64,000 nt of DNA, from positions 3,289 to 67,288 of the forward strand of contig JAZSFA010000071.1 of the NCBI GenBank assembly GCA_045531965.1. Reading direction: 5' to 3'. The translations under genes and the position numbers were made by a program. Position 1 is the stretch's first letter. Every line of letters begins with the position of its first letter. Below, one piece after another: positions 34,139 to 42,270 of this stretch. The DNA is from CAMEON01 sp045531965. GTDB taxonomy: Bacteria; Bacillota; Clostridia; Oscillospirales; CAG-272. Under the pieces are notes generated by a model. It was given only the letters and a program-made list of their open reading frames with translations, was not told the origin of the DNA and made no database searches.

Positions 34139-34576
34139 ATGGCAATCCGACAGATTTCCGTATTTGTACCCAACCAAAACGGCTCCCTTGAGAAATTGGT
34201 CAATATTCTGGCTGAGGCGCAGGTGGATATGCGCGCCATGGCCATTGCCGATACGATGGAATTTGGCATACTTCGCATGATCGTGAAGGGTCACGACAAG
34301 GCTTGTGAAGCTCTCCGCGGAGCCGGGTATCTTGTATCCCAGAATGAGGTTACCGCCGTCGAGATCCCCGATCAGCCCGGCGGACTGGCTCGTGTAGTCA
34401 GCGTCCTGGCAAGCCACGGTGTCAACATTGAGTATACCTACGCCTTTATGACTCGCTCTCACGGTCACGCCTGCGTGGTGTTCCGTGTAGAGGACAACGA
34501 ATTGGTGGAAAACATTTTGGCACAAAACGATATCGTCTGCCTCAAGCATATTGGCAGTGACGAGACACCCTGGTAA
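34139..34576 (+). CDS. Tandem ACT-domain regulatory protein
   Basis: A 145-residue protein made of two ACT domains (about residues 3-70 and 72-138), each with the beta-alpha-beta pattern and glycine turn (PNQNGSLEKLVNIL and PDQPGGLARVVSVL). ACT domains bind amino acids. Stand-alone tandem ACT proteins beside phenylacetate-CoA ligases are thought to sense aromatic amino acids. GAAAGGAAA precedes the ATG. A repeat copy separates it from the ligase gene, but it is probably part of the same unit. A terminator follows. Confidence 0.92.
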   Translation: MAIRQISVFVPNQNGSLEKLVNILAEAQVDMRAMAIADTMEFGILRMIVKGHDKACEALRGAGYLVSQNEVTAVEIPDQPGGLARVVSVLASHGVNIEYTYAFMTRSHGHACVVFRVEDNELVENILAQNDIVCLKHIGSDETPW

Positions 34577-34587
34577 TTTGATAAAGG

Positions 34588-34617
34588 AAACCGCTCTTTC
34601 ACGGGGCGGTTTTCTCT
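34588..34617 (+). terminator. Terminator after ACT gene
   Basis: AAACCGC (34588-34594) pairs with GCGGTTT (34606-34612), then TCTCTCTT. Confidence 0.65.
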
Positions 34618-34624
34618 CTTTACC

Positions 34625-34653
34625 TTGACAAATATCCCTGCCACGTGTATAAT
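34625..34653 (+). promoter_or_regulatory. Promoter of the 34687 operon
   Basis: TTGACA at 34625-34630 and TATAAT at 34648-34653, spacer 17 bp. Confidence 0.88.
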
Positions 34654-34686
34654 ATAGATACCAATATTTCTCAAAGGAGCGTTCCC

Positions 34687-35988
34687 ATGAAGTTGTCCCT
34701 AGCCACCACCTTTACCCAAAAACTGACCTTGCCTCTGGAAAATACCCAAGCCGTAAAATTCAACCGATTCGTGCTGACTTATACCTCTTCTCACGCTTTG
34801 CGCGGAGTTATTGTTTATAAAGTGGAGGGAAGAGAAGTACAGGACCCCTTCTTCCTCGAGCCGGGTGAACATACTTTTTCTTGTGTGATCCTTGACTATT
34901 TGAAGGAAATCAACGCAGAATTCCCTTCCGCTTTGATCTTTGATGCCATCCCCGTGATGACAGGGGCGAATCCTGATACTTATGAAAGCCCCTCCGAAGT
35001 GACATTGACCGTGGATACGGTGGATTTTGAAGTCTATCCTGTTTATAATACCGCTGATAACACCTACTACATGGAGAATTGCCGCTACAAGCTGGGTATC
35101 CGCATGAATTGGGGTGGCGGCATCAATTATATCGAGGACAATGAAAGCAAGCTCCCTGAGGTCAAGAACATCATCAATCAGTTCGACACGGGGCGACTTA
35201 TCCAGCAGTCCTACTATGGCATCGGTGCCCATGGGGACTATCAGCCCGAGGTGTTCAACAACAGCCGTTGGGTCTATAACCCCGTGCAGGGCGGTGACCA
35301 GCATAACAACCACAGCCGCATCATTGATATCGTGGTGAAGGAGCACGCCGTATACATCAAGTCCCAGCCCCAGGACTGGTCCATGAACGGGCGCATCACC
35401 CCCAGCTATATGGAGAATACCTATACACTGGATGGCGACTATATCCGCGTGGATAACCGCTTTACTGATTTTTCGGGTTGGCTTCATCCTTGTACCGCCC
35501 AGGAAGTCCCCGCCTTCTACACGGTAAGCTGCCTGGACAGATTTACTTGGTACGGCGGTATACATCCTTGGACGGGAGACGCGCTGTCAGTGCGGACAGA
35601 CCTGAAATTCTGGGGCGACCCCAAGTATGCGAGGGATTCCGCGTTCCACATTCGCGAGAGCAATACCGAGACCTGGTGTGCCTGGACCAACACCGATGCT
35701 GATTACGGCCTCGGTCTCTACGTCCCCAACACCGACTACTACACGGGCGGCCGCCATATGTACGATCATTCCCCTGACCCCATGAGTGCTTCCTGCAACT
35801 ACGTCGCCCCCTTGGTGGCGGTGCAGATCAAGCCCTTTACGCCTATTGAATATAGCTATCTCATGACGGCGGGCTCGGTTTCCGAGATCCGCGAAAGATT
35901 TACCAAGGCCAAGGATTTCGCCGACAACGTATCCCTGAAGAACAACGGACGCTCCATGCGTGTCCCCGATGATTACCAAGAGCAGTAA
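34687..35988 (+). CDS. Uncharacterised, possibly carbohydrate-active beta-sheet protein
   Basis: A 433-residue soluble protein without signal peptide. I do not recognise a named family. It is rich in aromatic residues and beta strands. The stretches NWGGGINYI, FDTGRLIQQSYYG, NPVQGGDQHNNHS and CAWTNTDADYGLGLYVP look like a binding or active site of a sugar-acting enzyme with a galactose-mutarotase-like or beta-sandwich fold. A ribosome site AAAGGAG precedes the ATG at 34687. It is followed 49 bases later by an SGNH esterase gene on the same message, which supports a role in processing substituted sugars. The function is inference. Confidence 0.6.
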   Translation: MKLSLATTFTQKLTLPLENTQAVKFNRFVLTYTSSHALRGVIVYKVEGREVQDPFFLEPGEHTFSCVILDYLKEINAEFPSALIFDAIPVMTGANPDTYESPSEVTLTVDTVDFEVYPVYNTADNTYYMENCRYKLGIRMNWGGGINYIEDNESKLPEVKNIINQFDTGRLIQQSYYGIGAHGDYQPEVFNNSRWVYNPVQGGDQHNNHSRIIDIVVKEHAVYIKSQPQDWSMNGRITPSYMENTYTLDGDYIRVDNRFTDFSGWLHPCTAQEVPAFYTVSCLDRFTWYGGIHPWTGDALSVRTDLKFWGDPKYARDSAFHIRESNTETWCAWTNTDADYGLGLYVPNTDYYTGGRHMYDHSPDPMSASCNYVAPLVAVQIKPFTPIEYSYLMTAGSVSEIRERFTKAKDFADNVSLKNNGRSMRVPDDYQEQ

Positions 35989-36037
35989 TATTTCCGGAAG
36001 TCGAGATTAAAAATTCATCCCCGAAAGGAGAAAAATC

Positions 36038-36841
36038 ATGAACATCAACGAGCTTTATTTCAACCCCAACGAAAAGCCCCTGGACAACATCTGCCGCGAC
36101 GGCGGGTTCGTCGGCATTTTCCGCACCATCGCCTGCGTGGGCGACAGCCTGTCCTCGGGCGAGTTCGAGACCCTGGACGAATCTACGGGCGTGCGCCATT
36201 ACTACGATATGTTTGACTACTCCTGGGGTCAGTTCATCGGCCGTATGGCAGGGAGCAAGGTCTATAACTTCTCCCGCGGCGGCATGACCGCCTCCGAGTA
36301 TTGCGACAGCTTTGCTGAGGCCATGGACTACTGGAACCCCGACAAAAAGGCGCAGGCCTACATCATCGCCCTGGGTGTCAACGATCTGATCGGTGCCCGT
36401 CAGCCCTTGGGGGAGATGTCCGACATCAACAAGGACGACCCCACACAGAACGCCAAGACCTTCACGGGTTATTACGCTCGCATCATCCAGACCTATCAGA
36501 AAATGGTGCCCGGCGCGAAATTCTTCCTGGTCACCATGCCTCACCAGGTCATGTATGAGTCCAACCCCGAAATGAGCGAGGTGGGGGATGCCCACGCCGC
36601 CCGTCTTCACGAGTTGGCCGCCTATTTCAAGGATACCTACGTGGTGGATCTCCGCGCGTACGCCCCCGCCCATGACGAGGAATTTACCAAGCGGTTCTAC
36701 CTCCATGGCCATCTCAACGCCCTGGGTTACCGCCTGACCGCCGAGCAGATCGCTTCCTACATCGACTACATCATCCGTCACAACACCGACGACTTCACCT
36801 ACGTTCCCTTCGTGACCTCCGAAACGCCCATGCTGTGCTGA
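36038..36841 (+). CDS. SGNH/GDSL family hydrolase
   Basis: A 267-residue intracellular esterase-like protein. Block I is CVGDSLSSGE with the nucleophile Ser, block II SRGGMTA with the Gly, block III ALGVND with the Asn, and block V HLNALGYR carries the catalytic His (Asp, three residues upstream in many families, is not obvious, but HGHLN is in the right place). Such enzymes commonly deacetylate sugars or cleave acyl esters. AAAGGAG precedes the ATG. It shares an operon with the unknown protein at 34687. Confidence 0.87.
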   Translation: MNINELYFNPNEKPLDNICRDGGFVGIFRTIACVGDSLSSGEFETLDESTGVRHYYDMFDYSWGQFIGRMAGSKVYNFSRGGMTASEYCDSFAEAMDYWNPDKKAQAYIIALGVNDLIGARQPLGEMSDINKDDPTQNAKTFTGYYARIIQTYQKMVPGAKFFLVTMPHQVMYESNPEMSEVGDAHAARLHELAAYFKDTYVVDLRAYAPAHDEEFTKRFYLHGHLNALGYRLTAEQIASYIDYIIRHNTDDFTYVPFVTSETPMLC

Positions 36842-36944
36842 AAAAATTTTAATATTTTCGCCTTTCCTGTAAGATTTGGCCTCTTTTTGGTGCCTATATA
36901 AGTGAAGGGGTGTTTGTGCCCACACGCAAGAAAGGAGTATATTT

Positions 36945-37634
36945 ATGAAAGCTAAGATCGCGATCATTGTTTTGTCGGTGCTGTTGGCGTTGTCCATCCT
37001 TGCCTCGGTAGGGCTGTGCTTGTATCTGCCTTACCGTGCTGTTCACAACGCCGAACGGGTGTGGGATGAGTATCTGTTTTCTTGTGAATTCAGTGGCTAT
37101 GATCCTGATTACCATTATACGGGCTCCGGTGCTCACACGACCCTGCGCTGTATGCACAGCGAATCCTTCGACCTTCCCCCCGAGAAAGAACTTGAGCAAG
37201 GACGGTACGGATCAAGCGGGGAATACTTCTACGATCTTTTGATCTATCACGACGGAAGCGGTACCATCATCAAAAAGCAATATTTTCAAGTGGTTGTTGA
37301 GGTTCAACCCGGCGCAGAATGGAGATCGGGCATGGAGTTGATCGAGGAGGTCGAGATTCCCTTGACAGCCGAGGAAGTGCAGAGTGTTTTAGAGGTTGTG
37401 GACGAATGTCATTTTGATTATGTGCCTACCCATGTCCCCGAGCTGTATTCCATGATGGACGGTCGCTATACCACCGTGATCATTGACGACGGCCTTGGCG
37501 ATGTTCATATGATTGCGGCTTACAACGCGGAGGAAGGCGATGCGGTCTATGACATTCGCATGGCCATCGAGGCGTTGATCGAGGCACATGACGGTGGCCG
37601 CCTCCCAAAGCCTCCGAAGTATTCCGAAAACTGA
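36945..37634 (+). CDS. Hypothetical protein with N-terminal membrane anchor
   Basis: A 229-residue protein with one N-terminal hydrophobic helix (about residues 4-29), then an extracytoplasmic domain of about 200 residues with mixed alpha/beta character. Acidic residues are plentiful and the C-terminus is Pro/Lys-rich (RLPKPPKYSEN). I recognise no family. AAAGGAG precedes the ATG. It may share the message of the SGNH hydrolase gene 103 bases upstream, because no terminator is obvious between them. Confidence 0.7.
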   Translation: MKAKIAIIVLSVLLALSILASVGLCLYLPYRAVHNAERVWDEYLFSCEFSGYDPDYHYTGSGAHTTLRCMHSESFDLPPEKELEQGRYGSSGEYFYDLLIYHDGSGTIIKKQYFQVVVEVQPGAEWRSGMELIEEVEIPLTAEEVQSVLEVVDECHFDYVPTHVPELYSMMDGRYTTVIIDDGLGDVHMIAAYNAEEGDAVYDIRMAIEALIEAHDGGRLPKPPKYSEN

Positions 37635-37717
37635 AAGATTCTGTGTCAATCTGCATAATACCAAGATGGCGCTCTTGTGTTTTCCGCTGAAAATGCGCGG
37701 AAGGGCAAGGGTGCCTC

Positions 37718-37746
37718 TTGACTTCATACAACTTTTGGTTTATAAT
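37718..37746 (+). promoter_or_regulatory. Promoter of solute-binding lipoprotein paralog 2
   Basis: TTGACT at 37718-37723 and TATAAT at 37741-37746, spacer 17 bp. Confidence 0.85.
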
Positions 37747-37805
37747 ATTCTTGATAAGGTGTATCCGGAGAGATTCACCTGAAATTTAGAGAGGAAAGAA
37801 AGATA

Positions 37806-39314
37806 ATGAAGAACACAATGTTAAAGCTTTTGGCTCTTCTGATGGCTTGTCTCATGGTCTTCTCGTGCTTTGTCGCTTGCGGCGAGAGCAGCGATAACCC
37901 TGCGGACTCCAAAGAGGGGGACAGCAAAAAGCCCGAAGATGCGGCGACGGAAGAAGATACCGTGGATGAGGTCTCCGAGGCGTTGAGCGCGCTTGACGAG
38001 ATCGATTGGGGCGGCGAAGAATTTTCTATTCTGCACGCTGAGCGTTATGAGAGTGAGATCTGGGGCGAAAACAAGGTCGTCGATAAAGAAAACGGCGGAG
38101 ACCAGCTCATCAACGACGCTGTGTACGAGAGAAACACTCTGCTTGAAGATAAGTGTAAGCTGGTTTTCAATCACGTGGCTCAACCCGATGCGGCCATTCA
38201 GAAAACGGTGATCAATGAAGCTGCTGCGACCACCGGTGATTTTCATCTGATCACCAACAACGCAAGAGAGACTGCCACTTATGCAACCAGCGGTTATCTC
38301 CGCGATTTTGTCGATATGGGTATTGATCTTGAGTATTCTTGGTGGGATGCCGGTACTGCCGATTTTGCGCTGGAGGGCAAGGTGTTCTTTATGAACGGCG
38401 CCCATAACTTTGCCGATGATAACGTGACTTACGTTTTGATCTTCAATAAAGAGATGCAGGCAGAATTTGCCAATACCGTTCCCAATCCCTATGATACCGT
38501 TCTGAACTGGGAGTGGACGCTGGATTACTTCAACAAGGTCATTCAGGGTGTCTCCTCCGACAGCAACGGTGACGGTACCTACGATGCACTGGATACATAC
38601 GGCTTCCTGACAACTTGGGAATACGGTAACACCTTCTTTATGGGTTCCGACCTCCGTTACGTTCTCAATGACAAGGACTCTGTAGAGCCTACGCTGTTCC
38701 TGGACGGCGGTAAGATGGAAAAGGCGCTGAACGTGCTGCAGCTGGCAACAGCCATTTACCACGATAACGATGCTACCTTTATGTCCCCCGGCGGTCAGGA
38801 AGCGCTGGGTCTGGCTGCCTTTAAGGAAGGTCGCGGTTTGTTCTATGGCGAGGTTGCTCAATACCTGACAGCCTTGAACCGCGAGATGGAAGGTGACTAT
38901 GGCGTTCTTCCTGTGCCGAAGTACGACAAGGCTCAGGAGTTCTACCGCACCTGGACTCACGACAGCGGCTCTACCTTGTCTGTCACCGCCGCGATCCCCG
39001 ATTCCAAGGCAGAGCTTGTGGGTGACATCATCCAGATGTATGCTATCCTTTCTTATCAGTACGTCAAGCCTAAGTTCTACGACGTGATGCTGTCCACCAA
39101 GAGCGTGCGTGACCCTCAGTCCCCCGTGATGCTGGACCTCATCTTCCAGAACCGTGTCTACGATATGGCGATGTACTTTGACCTTGGCTTCTACGAGCTG
39201 TTCAAAACCGACGTCAACAACAAGGACGGCTCCTTCTCCTCCGGCTATGAGAAGAGCAGAAAGCGTTTTGACAAGAAGATCAATCAGATCCTTGACAAGC
39301 TGAGAAAAGAATAA
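37806..39314 (+). CDS. Orphan extracellular solute-binding lipoprotein (paralog 2)
   Basis: A 502-residue lipoprotein with signal peptide and lipobox FVACG, an acidic Ser/Lys/Glu linker and a family domain shared with the protein at 13964. Matched segments include IDWGGEEFSIL, INDAVYERN, WWDAGTADFAL, FFMNGAHN, EWTLDYFN and the C-terminal KRFDKKINQILDKL. Like its paralog it is a single-gene unit (own promoter, strong terminator) without transport permease or ATPase genes nearby. It may feed a shared importer encoded elsewhere, or act as a binding protein without a transporter. Substrate unknown; nearby glycoside hydrolases favour oligosaccharides. Confidence 0.82.
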   Translation: MKNTMLKLLALLMACLMVFSCFVACGESSDNPADSKEGDSKKPEDAATEEDTVDEVSEALSALDEIDWGGEEFSILHAERYESEIWGENKVVDKENGGDQLINDAVYERNTLLEDKCKLVFNHVAQPDAAIQKTVINEAAATTGDFHLITNNARETATYATSGYLRDFVDMGIDLEYSWWDAGTADFALEGKVFFMNGAHNFADDNVTYVLIFNKEMQAEFANTVPNPYDTVLNWEWTLDYFNKVIQGVSSDSNGDGTYDALDTYGFLTTWEYGNTFFMGSDLRYVLNDKDSVEPTLFLDGGKMEKALNVLQLATAIYHDNDATFMSPGGQEALGLAAFKEGRGLFYGEVAQYLTALNREMEGDYGVLPVPKYDKAQEFYRTWTHDSGSTLSVTAAIPDSKAELVGDIIQMYAILSYQYVKPKFYDVMLSTKSVRDPQSPVMLDLIFQNRVYDMAMYFDLGFYELFKTDVNNKDGSFSSGYEKSRKRFDKKINQILDKLRKE

Positions 39315-39317
39315 TCC

Positions 39318-39356
39318 AAGCCCGACGGCAGACTGAACTGCCGTCGGGCTTTTTTC
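39318..39356 (+). terminator. Intrinsic terminator of solute-binding lipoprotein 2
   Basis: AAGCCCGACGGCAG (39318-39331) pairs perfectly with CTGCCGTCGGGCTT (39338-39351), then a T run. Confidence 0.95.
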
Positions 39357-39431
39357 GTGCAAAACAGGATGATCAGCCATCATTTTTTGAAAGTTGTTGG
39401 CGGATATTTTGATAAATCTTCCCGATACCTA

Positions 39432-39460
39432 TTGATTATTTTGAAGCTCTGTGCTATAAT
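39432..39460 (+). promoter_or_regulatory. Promoter of the exonuclease-thiI operon
   Basis: TTGATT at 39432-39437 and TATAAT at 39455-39460, spacer 17 bp. About 110 bases of leader follow. Confidence 0.78.
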
Positions 39461-39573
39461 TACAATGATATAGTATGGGCATTGCCAAGCAAGCCTTGTA
39501 GACTTGTATTTTGCCGGCAGAGCAGGGCGGTCGGGCACCGTCGGGGCGTTGTCGGGTTTTGGAGGTATAAATT

Positions 39574-40752
39574 TTGGAAACAACGATTGACATGGTCGAG
39601 GGACTGAATATCCCTCGGGTGACGGCGGAGGAGGCGGACAGAAGACGTTATCTGTCCCAAGCGCTCCTTGACCGAATGCATCTGTCACCCGTGGGAGATC
39701 CCGTGGCTTACGATGTGGCGGAAGACGGTCAGGTGACCTATTATTTTGACCCCGCGAAAGTCACTGAAACACCCCCCGAAAAATGGTATCGCGGCACGGT
39801 GAAGAAGCCAGACGATACGGAGGAAGACGGGGCAGAAGCACCTGTCGCGCCTCGCCCCTTGCGTGAGCCGATGACACTTCCTTCGGGGACGGTCATTGAA
39901 AAAATGGGCGCCAAACGTGCGGCATCCTTCGGTTACTACACCGAGGAACGGTTGGGTCAGTTGAATTATGACGTAGGTTCCGAGCCTGCCGCTTATAATA
40001 CCAAAGCTGATGGAACTGTGGTATACTTCTATGATAAGCGTGTGGCGATCCGCCGCCCGCTCAAGTGTGTCGTTTGTGGTCAGGACGTTCGCTATAAGCG
40101 GAAAATGTGCCGTGCTTGCTTTGAAAAGGATCTGGCGGTCCGCCGAGCCGAAGGAGATGCTTACCGCGCCAAACCCCGCCACATGGATCGACGCCGTGTC
40201 CTGTTTTTTGACCTTGAACTGACGGGGGTGTATGACCACGATGAGATCATCTCGGTATCCATTTGCGACGGTACAGGCGAAACTCTGATGGATACGCTGG
40301 TCAAGCCTCGCCACAAGAAAAAATGGAATCGCACCGAAAAGATCCATGGCATTTCCCCTGCCATGGTGCAAGATTCGCCCTATTTGGACGATCTGGTGCC
40401 CCGCATCAAGGCGCTTTTTGCAAATGCGGACAACATTGTGGCGTTCGGTGTGTCTACTGATTACAGCCACATCAAGTATATTTACGAAACCGAGCGCGAG
40501 CAGGAGGAGCTCCACAAAAAGGTGCGTTGTTGTGCCATTGAGTTTGTCAGATTCCAGAACGAGCATTATCCCGATAACAACCACGCGTCGCTGATTGATG
40601 CCATGGAAACGTTGGGGATCGCTTGGGACGGCATCCCCCATTCCTCTATGGCAGATACCATTGCCTGCATGAAGGTGTGGGAGGCTTTGTTCCCCCATTA
40701 TTATGAGGATGCTGCGTTTGATGAGCCCGAAAAGGAGGAAAGCCATGTTTGA
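39574..40752 (+). CDS. DEDDh exonuclease domain protein with zinc ribbon
   Basis: A 392-residue protein. The N-terminal 160 residues are of unknown type and appear to hold two similar segments (SPVGDPVAYDVAEDGQVTYYF and DVGSEPAAYNTKADGTVVYFY share a pattern). A four-cysteine zinc-ribbon-like element CVVCGQDVRYKRKMCRACF follows at about 165-183, then a DnaQ/RNase T-type 3'-5' exonuclease domain with FDLELTG (DxE), the Asp in FGVSTDYSHI and HSSMADT at the end. The start codon is TTG at 39574, supported by GGAGG eight bases upstream; the first ATG is 18 bases later without such a site. It overlaps the next gene by eight bases. Confidence 0.85.
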   Translation: METTIDMVEGLNIPRVTAEEADRRRYLSQALLDRMHLSPVGDPVAYDVAEDGQVTYYFDPAKVTETPPEKWYRGTVKKPDDTEEDGAEAPVAPRPLREPMTLPSGTVIEKMGAKRAASFGYYTEERLGQLNYDVGSEPAAYNTKADGTVVYFYDKRVAIRRPLKCVVCGQDVRYKRKMCRACFEKDLAVRRAEGDAYRAKPRHMDRRRVLFFDLELTGVYDHDEIISVSICDGTGETLMDTLVKPRHKKKWNRTEKIHGISPAMVQDSPYLDDLVPRIKALFANADNIVAFGVSTDYSHIKYIYETEREQEELHKKVRCCAIEFVRFQNEHYPDNNHASLIDAMETLGIAWDGIPHSSMADTIACMKVWEALFPHYYEDAAFDEPEKEESHV

Positions 40753-41074
40753 TATGTTTGGGTTGGAAAAAGACCACAAGATCGCTTACGGTGACGAGGT
40801 CGTTCATCTGACGACCGTGTATGACATTGCTATGTTGGGTATGATCCGCGGACTTTTGGAAAGCGAAGATATTCCTTACTTGGTACATGAGCGCGCCACG
40901 GGTAGTGCTATGCGGATTATGACGGGCTTTTCCCTCTATGGAACCGACATTTTCGTTCCCAAAACCGCCGAAGAAACGGCGAGAGATCTGATCGCCGGGA
41001 TTAACACCGACGGCGAGGGCACAGAGCCTGCGATGATTCTTGAAAATGATGAAACAGAAGGTGATCCCCAATGA
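40745..41074 (+). CDS. DUF2007 family putative signal-transducing protein
   Basis: A 109-residue protein with the GlnB-like DUF2007 pattern: AMLGMIRGLLESEDIPYLVHE followed by FSLYGTDIFVP, where DUF2007 proteins show a short alpha/beta unit reading like an ACT or PII fragment. AAAAGGAGGAAAG lies just before the ATG. It overlaps both neighbours (8 and 4 bases), so it belongs to a tight operon with the exonuclease and thiI. Function unknown; a regulatory role is only suggested by the family name. Confidence 0.8.
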   Translation: MFDMFGLEKDHKIAYGDEVVHLTTVYDIAMLGMIRGLLESEDIPYLVHERATGSAMRIMTGFSLYGTDIFVPKTAEETARDLIAGINTDGEGTEPAMILENDETEGDPQ

Positions 41075-42270
41075 AAGAAATCATTTTGTGTAAATATGGG
41101 GAGATCGTTCTGAAGGGCGCCAACCGTCGCTTCTTTGAGGACATGCTCTGCCGTCAACTTCGCCAAAAAGCCAAAGCTTGCGGTAATTTTGAGATCACCC
41201 GCGCGCAAAGCACGGTGTACATCGAGCCTTTGGATGATCATGCTGACATCGACGCCATGATGGCGGCGGCAGGTAAGGTCTTTGGCATTGTAGCGATTTG
41301 CCGCGCCGCTGTTTGCGAAAAGAATATGGATAGTATTCTTGAAACGGTTAAAGCGTATATTCCACCGTACCTGGAAGGAAAACGGACGTTCAAGGTAGAA
41401 TCCAAGCGTTCGGACAAGTGTTTTCCCTTGGATTCCATCGCCATTTCAGGCGAGGCGGGCGGTGCGATTCTGGAAGCCTGTCCCCGTATGCGGGTGGATG
41501 TGCACAACCCCGACGTTACGGTTAAAGTGGAGGTTCGTGAAACGGCTGCGTACATTCATCCGGGATCTGTGAAGGGCGCGGGCGGTATGCCTGTCAGCTC
41601 CAACGGACGCGGGATGCTTTTGCTCTCGGGTGGCATCGATTCCCCCGTAGCCGGCTATATGATGGCCAAAAGAGGACTGAAAATCGAGGCGATCCATTTT
41701 GAATCCTTCCCTTATACCAGTGAACTGGCAAGAGATAAAGTCCTTCGCTTGGCGCAGATTGTTTCTGAATATAACTGTGACGACATGCTCGTCCATGTGG
41801 TTTCTCTGACCCGTGTACAGGAAGAGCTGGTTAAGCATTGTCAGGAAGATTATTTTACGCTTCTGCTTCGCCGTTACATGATGGCGATCGCTGATAAGGT
41901 CGCCCATAAGTTCAAGTGTGGTGCGCTGATCACAGGAGAAAGCTTGGGTCAGGTCGCCTCTCAAACCACCGAGGCATTGGGCGTGACCAATCCCTTGGCA
42001 ACATTACCTGTGTTCCGCCCTTGTATCGGCATGGACAAAGAAGAGATCGTGGAGATCTCTCGCAAGATCGGTACCTTCGATACTTCCATCGAACCCTTTG
42101 AAGATTGCTGTACCGTATTTACCCCCCGTCATCCCCGTACCCGCCCCGATCTGAAAAAAGTGATGGCAGAGGAGCAAAAGTTGCCCTTTGATGAGTTGGT
42201 GGAAGAGGCGATTGCGGGTATGTACCGTGTCATCGTCCGACCAGACGGGTACGAGGTGCAGGAAAGATGA
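41071..42270 (+). CDS. thiI: tRNA 4-thiouridine sulfurtransferase ThiI
   Basis: A 399-residue enzyme that adenylates tRNA U8 for thiolation and can pass sulfur to thiamine thiazole synthesis. The N-terminal ferredoxin-like and THUMP domains (about 1-165) precede a PP-loop ATPase domain with LLSGGIDSP at about residues 185-193. There is no C-terminal rhodanese domain, as is usual in Gram-positive bacteria, where sulfur comes from a dedicated desulfurase. It starts in the ATGA overlap with the DUF2007 gene and ends in an ATGA overlap with the M48 gene. Confidence 0.95.
   Translation: MKEIILCKYGEIVLKGANRRFFEDMLCRQLRQKAKACGNFEITRAQSTVYIEPLDDHADIDAMMAAAGKVFGIVAICRAAVCEKNMDSILETVKAYIPPYLEGKRTFKVESKRSDKCFPLDSIAISGEAGGAILEACPRMRVDVHNPDVTVKVEVRETAAYIHPGSVKGAGGMPVSSNGRGMLLLSGGIDSPVAGYMMAKRGLKIEAIHFESFPYTSELARDKVLRLAQIVSEYNCDDMLVHVVSLTRVQEELVKHCQEDYFTLLLRRYMMAIADKVAHKFKCGALITGESLGQVASQTTEALGVTNPLATLPVFRPCIGMDKEEIVEISRKIGTFDTSIEPFEDCCTVFTPRHPRTRPDLKKVMAEEQKLPFDELVEEAIAGMYRVIVRPDGYEVQER

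Noticed and set aside
34588..34680. A riboswitch before the 34687 operon
   Set aside because: Only a simple hairpin terminator of the previous gene and a normal promoter are seen; the leader is about 30 bases, too short for an aptamer.
37821..39383. A 520-codon frame antisense to the solute-binding lipoprotein
   Set aside because: The sense strand has a lipobox, ribosome site, promoter and terminator; the antisense frame has none and resembles no protein.
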